This document shows, in pieces, positions 31,817-37,442 of a stretch of DNA of 37,442 nucleotides (position 1 is its first letter; each line of letters starts with the position of its first letter). Origin of the DNA: Halorientalis regularis (GTDB lineage: Archaea; Halobacteriota; Halobacteria; Halobacteriales; Haloarculaceae). The stretch is taken from NCBI RefSeq assembly GCF_023698535.1, contig NZ_JALJCL010000023.1, positions 1-37,442 on the forward strand, given 5' to 3'. The translations under genes were made by a program, and so were the position numbers. Below the pieces are notes generated by a model. That model made no database searches, had not been told where the DNA came from, and saw nothing but the letters and a program-made list of their open reading frames with translations.

Positions 31817-33499
31817 ATGGAATACGCCGAGTTCGCGACGGTCTGTGACCGGTTAGCAGCCACCGACGCGGATCTTGAGCAGGTCCAAATCCTAGCAGAC
31901 TGGCTGACCGAAACGGATTCGGACACGTTAACGCTGGTCGTTGGGATGGTTCGTGGGAAGGTATTCGAACCGTGGGAGACGGCCGAACTCGGTGTCTCAT
32001 CGAGCTTGACGGTGGAGGCCATCGACACAGCAACGGGAGTCGGGACTGATCAAATCGAAACGGTCTGGAGCGAGACTGGTGACCTCGGGGATGCCGCCGC
32101 CTGGGCAGTCGAACACGAGACACAGCAATCGTTGTTCAGTGAGCCGCTGACACTACAACGAGTCTACGAGACACTTCGAGATCTTGCCGACTTCACCGGC
32201 GAGGGGAGCCAGGACCGCAGGGTCAGTGAAGTCGCGGGGCTGATCGCCGACGCCAAGCCGGACGAAGCCAGATACGTGGTGCGCACGGCGCTGGGACATA
32301 TGCGACTTGGCGTCGGTGACGGCACGATGCGCGACGCCGTCGCGTCGGCATTCCTCGACGGGAGCGAGGCAGCCAGCGATGCGGTCGAACGCGCCCATCA
32401 GGTGACGAATGATTATGGCCTCGTCGCGACGACCGCTCGGGACGATGGTCGCGACGGCCTCGCCGATCTCGATGTCGAGTTGTTCAGGCCGGTTCAGATG
32501 ATGCTCGCGAAGAAGGCCGAGGGACTCACCGACGGTATCGATGATGTCGCCGAGGAGGCCGACGACGCACACATGGAGTACAAGTACGACGGGGCTCGCG
32601 TCCAGATTCACGTCGACGGCGACGAGATTCGCGTGTACACCCGCCGACTCGAAGACATCACGATGCAGTTCCCGGACGTGGTCGAGGCAGTCGCCGAGCA
32701 CGTCACGGCGGATCGGTGTCTCCTCGATGGCGAACTCGTCGGGTACGACCCGGAGACGGGTAATCCGATTCCATTCCAGGAGTTCTCGCGGCGCATCAAA
32801 CGCAAATACGACATCGCGGAGATGGTCGAACAGATACCGGTTACACTCTACCTGTTCGACATCCTCAGTCACGAGGATGACTCGCTGTTCGAGATATCGC
32901 TCCGAGATCGGCTCGCTCGACTCGACAGCGCGTTCGAGCCCAGTGAGGGTGTAATCGAACGCGCTGCCCACCGAGAATTCGACACGGAGGGGACAGCGAA
33001 CGATTTCTATCAGGAGGCGCTCACGGCCGGACACGAGGGAGTGATGCTGAAGAACCTCGCAGCGACGTACCAACCAGGCGAGCGGGTGGGCTACATGATG
33101 AAGGTGAAACCCGTAATGGAGCCACTCGATCTCGTCGTGACCCGGGCCCAGTGGAGCGAGGGGCGTCGGAGCGACTATCTCGGTCGGCTGTTCCTCGGCT
33201 GCCGGGATACTGATGGCGAGTTCATCGAAATCGGTCGTCTCTCGACCGGGTACACCGACGAGGAACTGGCCGCACTCACCGACGAACTGACGGACCTGAC
33301 CGTCTCAGAAGACGGTCGGATGGTCGACCTCCGACCCGAGGTCGTCCTGGAAGTCGAGTACGAAGAGATACAGCAGTCCCCCGAGTACGGCTCCGGGTAC
33401 GCTCTCCGATTCCCGCGATTTCTCGACGTGCGCGATGATCTTTCGCCGACAGATGTTGACTCGATCGAGCGCGTCGAGAGCCTGTATGAGGACCAGTAA
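31817..33499 (+). CDS. lig: ATP-dependent DNA ligase
   Basis: A 560-residue archaeal-type ligase of normal length with an N-terminal DNA-binding domain (about 1-220), adenylation domain and OB-fold. Nucleotidyltransferase motif I has Lys256 in MEYKYDGARVQIH, which takes the AMP; motif Ia-like RRLEDI, motif III DGELVGYD, motif IV EGVMLKN and motif V YMMKVKP are all visible. The enzyme joins nicks, such as those between Okazaki fragments. The start at ATG 31817 has an AT-rich AAATTAA about 27-33 bases upstream. It is followed, 66 bases later on the same strand, by the beta-CASP exonuclease gene; the two probably act together. The ORB array and an inverted-repeat pair lie just upstream. Base use is less GC-rich than the left part of the window. 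Confidence 0.97.
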   Translation: MEYAEFATVCDRLAATDADLEQVQILADWLTETDSDTLTLVVGMVRGKVFEPWETAELGVSSSLTVEAIDTATGVGTDQIETVWSETGDLGDAAAWAVEHETQQSLFSEPLTLQRVYETLRDLADFTGEGSQDRRVSEVAGLIADAKPDEARYVVRTALGHMRLGVGDGTMRDAVASAFLDGSEAASDAVERAHQVTNDYGLVATTARDDGRDGLADLDVELFRPVQMMLAKKAEGLTDGIDDVAEEADDAHMEYKYDGARVQIHVDGDEIRVYTRRLEDITMQFPDVVEAVAEHVTADRCLLDGELVGYDPETGNPIPFQEFSRRIKRKYDIAEMVEQIPVTLYLFDILSHEDDSLFEISLRDRLARLDSAFEPSEGVIERAAHREFDTEGTANDFYQEALTAGHEGVMLKNLAATYQPGERVGYMMKVKPVMEPLDLVVTRAQWSEGRRSDYLGRLFLGCRDTDGEFIEIGRLSTGYTDEELAALTDELTDLTVSEDGRMVDLRPEVVLEVEYEEIQQSPEYGSGYALRFPRFLDVRDDLSPTDVDSIERVESLYEDQ

Positions 33500-33565
33500 C
33501 TCTTTTCGCACTAACTTCTCAGGAAGGGCAGAATGGTTTTGCTGTCGCCACCCTAAGAGCTTGCA

Positions 33566-34561
33566 GTGACGACCGTTCGGCACACAGACGGTATCGAGGT
33601 TGAGCTGCCCGACGGCCGGGTCGTCCACGCCGATGCGTCACGGCCAGATGGCGACATCGCGGTCTGCAGCCACGCCCACGGCGACCACCTCTACTCGGAA
33701 GCCCCAGATTCGATGGTCTGTTCGGAATTAACGGCGGCACTCGCGGGCGTTCGTCGTGACGACGCAGCCACTCCGAGCACCCATCCTGATATCGAGTTAC
33801 TCGATGCGGGACACGTGCCCGGGTCCCGAGCGACGCTGATCACTTCCAAGGACACCGAACACGACGAGACCGTCCGCATACTATACACCGGTGACGTGTC
33901 AACGCGAGATCGTTTTTACCTCGACGGTTTCCAACCGGTCGACGCTGACATTCTCGTGGTCGAGGCGACCTACGGCACGCCGGAGTACGTCTTTCCGCCA
34001 CAGGCCGAACTCGAAGCCGAAATCGTCGACTGGTTCGAGGATACAGCCGACCAGCCGGTGATCTGTATGGGGTATACGTTGGGGCGAGCCCAGGAAATAC
34101 AGCGCCTTGCACAGCGGGCCGGAAGATCGCGACTGTTGGTCACTGATGCCATCGCGGAGATCAATTCTGTCGTCGAAGCTCATCTCGACGTTGATTTCGG
34201 GGCACAGCCGTACAACGCAGCAACTGATCTGTCGGCCGGCGATGTCCTCGTTTTGCCTGGGCAGACAAACTCCCTCTCGTTTGTCGACCAGTTGCGGGAA
34301 TCGAGCAACGCGATCAAGGCTGGGTTCTCGGGCTGGGCGATCGATAGCAGCTTCAAATTCAGGGGTGATTACGACGAAACGTTCGTCCTCTCCGATCACT
34401 GCGACCACGAAGAACTGCTCAACCTCGTTCGCGGTGTCGATCCCGAACAGGTCTACGTCCAGCACGGCGCCGTCGACGAGTTCGCGTCGTACCTCACCCG
34501 GGAAACTCCATATCGAGCCCAATCACTCCAGCAAAATCAGTCCACACTTGACGATTTTTGA
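33566..34561 (+). CDS. Ligase-associated metallo-beta-lactamase/beta-CASP exonuclease
   Basis: A 331-residue MBL-fold nuclease from GTG 33566. The zinc motif is SHAHGDHLY (about 35-43), and the later Asp/His set includes ILYTGDVSTRD (about 95-105), DAGHVPGSRA and VLSDHCDHEE near the C-terminus (the beta-CASP B/C region). The MGYTLGRAQEIQRLA segment is characteristic of the beta-CASP helix. In haloarchaea and bacteria homologues sit beside ligase genes and are thought to trim DNA or RNA ends before ligation. Substrate preference cannot be told here. No separate TATA box is obvious, so it may be co-transcribed with lig, 66 bases upstream. Confidence 0.9.
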   Translation: MTTVRHTDGIEVELPDGRVVHADASRPDGDIAVCSHAHGDHLYSEAPDSMVCSELTAALAGVRRDDAATPSTHPDIELLDAGHVPGSRATLITSKDTEHDETVRILYTGDVSTRDRFYLDGFQPVDADILVVEATYGTPEYVFPPQAELEAEIVDWFEDTADQPVICMGYTLGRAQEIQRLAQRAGRSRLLVTDAIAEINSVVEAHLDVDFGAQPYNAATDLSAGDVLVLPGQTNSLSFVDQLRESSNAIKAGFSGWAIDSSFKFRGDYDETFVLSDHCDHEELLNLVRGVDPEQVYVQHGAVDEFASYLTRETPYRAQSLQQNQSTLDDF

Positions 34562-34674
34562 CTAGTCTGGGTCGCTGCACAATTAGCGAGCTTTTGATTT
34601 CCAATTCGAATCTGTCATCCGAACAAGTGCTCTGCCGGAACATATTGGAACTAGGAAGAACAACTACCAATATT

Positions 34675-34944
34675 GTGAGTAGCTACACCCCCCCGGAGGA
34701 AGACAAAACTGAGGGGAGTGAAACGACTGAAAATAGGAATATTAACACTGACCGGACGCTTGAGACGGTGGATGGGCTCAGTCGGCGGGACAAAGGAATC
34801 GCGATCATTGCCATGGCACTCGCAGCTGGCGTTATCGCTGCACTCGCGTTTGGACATCTTGTGCCTGACTCTGAATTTGCCGAAGTAGTCGCTCGGTGGC
34901 TCCGATCCATTGGAATCGATTTAATTCTCTCGCAACGATTGTGA
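34675..34944 (+). CDS. Small acidic-tailed membrane protein (copy B)
   Basis: This 89-residue paralogue of the protein at 566-865 starts at GTG 34675 with MSSYTPPEEDKTEG. It keeps the same order: acidic N-terminus, GLSRRDKG, one transmembrane helix (IAIIAMALAAGVIAALAFG), LVPDSEFAE and WLRSIGID. The C-terminus is about ten residues shorter. A TATA-like CATATT at 34641-34646 lies 29-34 bases upstream, so it is probably leaderless. The frame stays open back to 34558, but the homology starts at 34675. Conservation of the N-terminus despite base-level divergence suggests selection. Not an operon member; function unknown. Confidence 0.82.
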   Translation: MSSYTPPEEDKTEGSETTENRNINTDRTLETVDGLSRRDKGIAIIAMALAAGVIAALAFGHLVPDSEFAEVVARWLRSIGIDLILSQRL

Positions 34945-35050
34945 CGTAGCGATATTTGGGAAGCCAAATCGAATCTATGAGACACCTTCTTTGAGACCCT
35001 ATCGACCGCGTTTACGCAGCGAAGATCAAATACTCCGGTAAATCTCGCTC

Positions 35051-35647
35051 TCACGAGTCGTATGATAGTGGATCCTGGAGGCCATTCCTAACATCCCGGT
35101 GGATTGCGAGCGTATATCCCGCGTTAGTCAAATGCGTAATCGATTGTTGTGCGTACGATTGGCTGACTGCCCAGTAGCTTCCCGTCCACTCTCGCTTACT
35201 CGTTTCCATCTCCTTGATATCCTCTTTCGTCTCGTAGGGACTGTCGAGTTCGATTTTCCCGCCTGAAATATCAACATAGATGATATCAGCATCTTCTGTC
35301 GCGTTTTCCGAATCGACCTCTTTGATCTCTTCGGCCGTAGCTAGTAGATACAGCGCCATCTCTTCTTTCGGTGGCCTCGGATCTGTTTGTAACTCAGCAA
35401 GGTGGTTCTCATATGTCTCAAACAAATCCTCGACCGCGTCTTGATCGTCAGTTACTGTCTCCGCACGCCGTCGAAGCATCGTCAACACACCGGGCCGACC
35501 TCTAGCATTAACCTCAGCGGCGAGGACCGCCTCGATCTCGTCGAGCGAATCCAAGAGCAAAACTCTCGCTCGGATGAGATCTGGATCGGGCGTGTCCAGA
35601 TATTTCACTGGATTGGGGGCAGAATCCCCAGATTCTGTCGGTGTCAT
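35051..35647 (-). CDS. Unknown haloarchaeal plasmid-type protein
   Basis: A 198-residue protein. The first half is helical and acidic (VKYLDTPDPDLIRARVLLLD, LDEIEAVLAAEVNARGRPGV, then MLRRRAETVTDD). The second half has ADIIYVDISGGKIELD and ends WTGSYWAVSQSYAQQSITHL and IHRDVRNGL. It is not from a family I recognise. No membrane segment, signal peptide or catalytic motif is visible. The position upstream of the parA operon's 3' end, on the same strand, suggests a role in replicon maintenance, but this is only context. No TATA is evident at the usual distance before ATG 35647. Confidence 0.7.
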   Translation of the reverse strand: MTPTESGDSAPNPVKYLDTPDPDLIRARVLLLDSLDEIEAVLAAEVNARGRPGVLTMLRRRAETVTDDQDAVEDLFETYENHLAELQTDPRPPKEEMALYLLATAEEIKEVDSENATEDADIIYVDISGGKIELDSPYETKEDIKEMETSKREWTGSYWAVSQSYAQQSITHLTNAGYTLAIHRDVRNGLQDPLSYDS

Positions 35648-35827
35648 TGGACTGGTAGAACTTGTCTGTGGTTCCGTTCCGATTACTCTGGAAGTATGAC
35701 TTGGCGTATTGTTAATATTTGGACCGGTGTGTCAGAAAAATCCCGATTTCTTTGAGGATATATGGATGTCTGTAGCCCAATAGACTGTTTCAATATTCCC
35801 TACATCCGAACCGCTTGAACCACCTTC

Positions 35828-36256
35828 TCAGTCCCAGCCATACCCCCACTCCTCGAGCTTTGCTTCGAGGAGATCGGGGTGTTCCTGAGCCACCTCGACG
35901 GCGGCTTCCATCACGTCCGTCCGATAGACGTTCTCGCCGAACCGATCCTCGAGTTCGCCGACCAGTTCCGGAATCCCGTCTTCGATTTCGTCCCGGAGGA
36001 AGATCGGCCGCTGTTGTCTGCCGTCTTTGACCGAATCTCGGGCGTAGATGTAGGGGAGACGGCTTGCCTCTGAACCGTTATCGTCGTCGGTGCCAGGGGC
36101 ACTCGACTCCTCCGCTGCGCCTCCGGTTGTGGCATCTTGTGACGATTCCGTCTCCGGGTCGTTTGTCGCAGATTCTCTTGACTCGGTGTCCGTGTCAGTG
36201 CCCGTTTCCGAGACGGTGTCTTCCGCGAACGGGTCGTCGGTTGAGCCTTGCTTCAT
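35828..36256 (-). CDS. ParA-partner protein (acidic adaptor)
   Basis: The 142-residue protein has a disordered acidic N-terminus (about 1-65, rich in Thr/Ser/Asp/Glu) and a folded C-terminal part, LPYIYARDSVKDGRQQRPIF, then DEIEDGIPELVGELEDRFGE and NVYRTDVMEAAVEVAQEHPD. Small acidic genes with this ending follow parA on many haloarchaeal plasmids, as I recall. The ATG (36254-36256) overlaps the parA stop region by four bases, so translation is coupled. It likely binds the centromere or acts as ParA's adaptor in place of ParB; no HTH or ParB motif is visible. Inferred from synteny, not demonstrated. Confidence 0.8.
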   Translation of the reverse strand: MKQGSTDDPFAEDTVSETGTDTDTESRESATNDPETESSQDATTGGAAEESSAPGTDDDNGSEASRLPYIYARDSVKDGRQQRPIFLRDEIEDGIPELVGELEDRFGENVYRTDVMEAAVEVAQEHPDLLEAKLEEWGYGWD

Positions 36257-37092
36257 GCTGGGACCTCCGTCTGGAGTCGGATGTGTTCGGCGAGGTCGTC
36301 GATCTTCTCCAGCGTTTCAACCTCGTGGTCTCGCTTGCGGTCACGATGCTCCTCGACGTAGCGGTAGGCTGTACATTGCTCTGCCCAGCAGCCTTCCAGC
36401 ATCGACGAGCGCTCGCGCAGCGTCACCGGGATGTCCCAGCCATCCTCCTGGAGTGTTTCCAGGAACCGATCCTGGTCGTTCATCCCCTTGTACCGGTTGG
36501 GAACGACTGCCAAGACGCCGACTTTGATATCGAGATTATCTTCAAGCCCGCCGACGAGCTGATCGAGTCCCTGCACTGACTCGTATCCCTTCCCCGAGGG
36601 CTCGAAGGGAATTACCACGTGTCTGGTAGCGTGTATCGCGTTATGCAGTTTAATATCGGCCGTCGCCGGCGGATCGACGATCAGCGTGTCGTATGTCTCG
36701 TGAACGCCCGCTTCTCTGAGTACTCGCAACAGCTGCTTGTTGGGGTTAAACGTCTCGCCGAAGTCCGCGGCCTCCTCCTCCCGACGACGTAGGTGCTTCG
36801 AGGCGTACTCGAGGATGTTGTGTGCCGGAACGATATCGATCCCCTCGCTCGTTCGGATCAGGTCCTCGACCGGTCCGCGCGGCCGATCAATCATATGTCG
36901 AAGCAGACTATCCGCTTCCGAGTCGTTCCGCTCGTCCGCGACGTCCAGGAGGTGTGAGAGAGATGCCTCCTGGGTGTCGAGATCGATGACGAGTACGTCA
37001 CGGCCGGCACGCACCTCCGCTTTCGCCAAGTTTGCGGCGAGTGTTGTTTTCCCCACACCGCCTGCCTCGCTGTATACCGTGTACGCCAACAT
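36253..37092 (-). CDS. parA: ParA/Soj-type partition ATPase
   Basis: A 279-residue deviant-Walker ATPase. The P-loop reads YSEAGGVGKTTLAANLA (residues 7-23), with GGVGKTT at 11-17 and Ala10 where the usual signature lysine (KGGVGKT) sits. The Walker A' region is VLVIDLDTQEASLSHLL (about 34-50), and YDTLIVDPPATADIKLHN gives Walker B (about 134-151). The change at the signature Lys is common in haloarchaeal ParAs as I recall. It may change dimer or sandwich formation. The protein should bind DNA non-specifically and move the replicon with its partner. ATG 37092 has TATA-like sequence at 37115-37122, and the palindromic repeats at 37136-37159 sit just upstream, suggesting autoregulation. Confidence 0.95.
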   Translation of the reverse strand: MLAYTVYSEAGGVGKTTLAANLAKAEVRAGRDVLVIDLDTQEASLSHLLDVADERNDSEADSLLRHMIDRPRGPVEDLIRTSEGIDIVPAHNILEYASKHLRRREEEAADFGETFNPNKQLLRVLREAGVHETYDTLIVDPPATADIKLHNAIHATRHVVIPFEPSGKGYESVQGLDQLVGGLEDNLDIKVGVLAVVPNRYKGMNDQDRFLETLQEDGWDIPVTLRERSSMLEGCWAEQCTAYRYVEEHRDRKRDHEVETLEKIDDLAEHIRLQTEVPA

Positions 37093-37114
37093 ACGCGATA
37101 TGTGGCGGCGGTTA

Positions 37115-37122
37115 ACTATAAA
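37115..37122 (-). promoter_or_regulatory. TATA box of the parA operon
   Basis: The reverse strand reads TTTATAGT, 23-30 bases before ATG 37092. It lies between the start codon and the repeat pair at 37136-37159. Confidence 0.6.
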
Positions 37123-37135
37123 GGTAAGTCAGACG

Positions 37136-37159
37136 GTATAGCTATACAGTATAGCTAGA
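37136..37159. repeat. Paired 11-bp palindromic repeats upstream of parA
   Basis: GTATAGCTATA (37136-37146) and GTATAGCTAGA (37149-37159) are 13 bases start to start. The pair lies 14 bases beyond the parA TATA box, a place for an operator that an activator or repressor would use. The twin is at 27082-27105. Confidence 0.72.
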
Positions 37160-37315
37160 CTAGCCCGATAGTTCCATTTCACCTGATTGATGTTGGCAGC
37201 GACTCCAAAATAGATTCTCCAGTGAGATCCTCACGCTTGCCGATCTATTCGGTTCTGTCGGATCCCATACCTAGCTGGACCAGCAATCTGCACTATCGAT
37301 ACGGACCAGCTGGAA
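37160..37315. other. Spacer between the parA control region and an IS
   Basis: No gene or clear repeat was seen in these 156 bases. Confidence 0.5.
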
Positions 37316-37442
37316 GGCTGTGTTGAATCGCCATACTGCGATGGAATTCACTGTTTCACAGCCCGCTTGATGTTATAGACGACACACATCAGAGCGATTT
37401 CTCGGAACTCACGGAACCACGAACGCGCTCGCACGGCGAAGC
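37316..37442 (-). mobile_element. Left end of a second IS5-type element, cut by the window end
   Basis: A transposase C-terminus lies at 37348-37442 on the reverse strand, and outside it a GGCTGTGTTGAATC stretch (37316-37329) may be the terminal inverted repeat. The other end is not in the window, so the element boundary is estimated. Confidence 0.6.
37348..37442 (-). CDS. IS5-family transposase, C-terminus only
   Basis: The reverse strand gives FAVRARSWFREFREIALMCV followed by VYNIKRAVKQ and TGA (37348-37350). Arg-rich sequence leading to W-F/Y-R/G-E-F-R-E and ending V-Y-N-I-x-R-A-V-K is the C-terminal end of IS5-group DDE transposases. The gene continues beyond the window. Different from the ISH1-like transposase at 24483, whose corresponding end reads RTWFGQFRELVMKSAVRNIE. 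Confidence 0.85.
   Translation of the reverse strand, partial: FAVRARSWFREFREIALMCVVYNIKRAVKQ

Noticed and set aside
1-37442. tRNA or rRNA genes, integrase attachment sites
   Set aside because: No cloverleaf, conserved rRNA segment or integrase gene was recognised by eye. A covariance-model scan would be needed to exclude a tRNA.

Overview
The window reads as DNA from a halophilic archaeon (class Halobacteria). The proteins are strongly acidic. Many genes have a TATA-like box about 25-30 bases before the start codon, as expected for leaderless haloarchaeal transcripts. The gene families (Orc1/Cdc6, haloarchaeal ParA, soluble taxis transducers, IS5-type ISH and IS200/IS605 TnpB elements) also point there. 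No rRNA or tRNA gene was seen. Genus was not determined. The cluster of orc1, ORB-like repeats, parA and IS elements suggests a secondary replicon or the origin region of one; this is inference.

Layout. (1) 1-20.0 kb: GC-rich DNA with mostly single-gene units: two kinds of small repeat-family proteins (566-865, 1011-1301, 9491-9787), a CBS-domain protein, a cytochrome P450 divergent from an SCP2-alpha/beta hydrolase fusion, an RNase H, an orphan NMT1/THI5-like binding protein, a rhodanese, a DUF4258-like protein, a Ste24-type M48 protease, an M42 peptidase, an AhpD-like protein, an RNase Z paralogue with altered active-site motifs, and a GNAT. Decayed genes lie among them (sensor/transducer N-terminus, GAF transducer with three lesions, acyl-CoA synthetase fragment). 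(2) 20.1-23.2 kb: an even GC-richer block with a broken TauE/SafE permease and two zinc alcohol dehydrogenases, closed by a haloarchaeal low-complexity repeat. (3) 23.3-27.5 kb: AT-richer insertion zone. An IS5-type element (24426-25404) abuts a TnpB gene that lost its N-terminus, and the far end of that TnpB element truncates an Hsp20/GvpH-like gene. (4) 27.5-37.4 kb: replication and maintenance segment: surE, a plasmid-type protein, orc1/cdc6 surrounded by eight ORB-like repeats and an AT-rich unwinding zone, ATP-dependent DNA ligase plus a ligase-associated beta-CASP exonuclease, a second copy of the small membrane protein from 566-865, and a parA operon. The start of another IS closes the window.

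How parts work together. Orc1 should bind the 20-bp repeats and open the AT-rich stretch at 31045-31450. ParA and its acidic partner should segregate the replicon. A paired 11-bp palindromic repeat occurs in the parA promoter region and again about 10 kb away at 27082, so it is a candidate operator or centromere. An 11-bp inverted-repeat pair (GTTACCCCACA / TGTGGGGTAAC) brackets the origin on both sides at 28887 and 31651. The P450 and SCP2-hydrolase pair may process a hydrophobic substrate, but this rests only on domains and adjacency.
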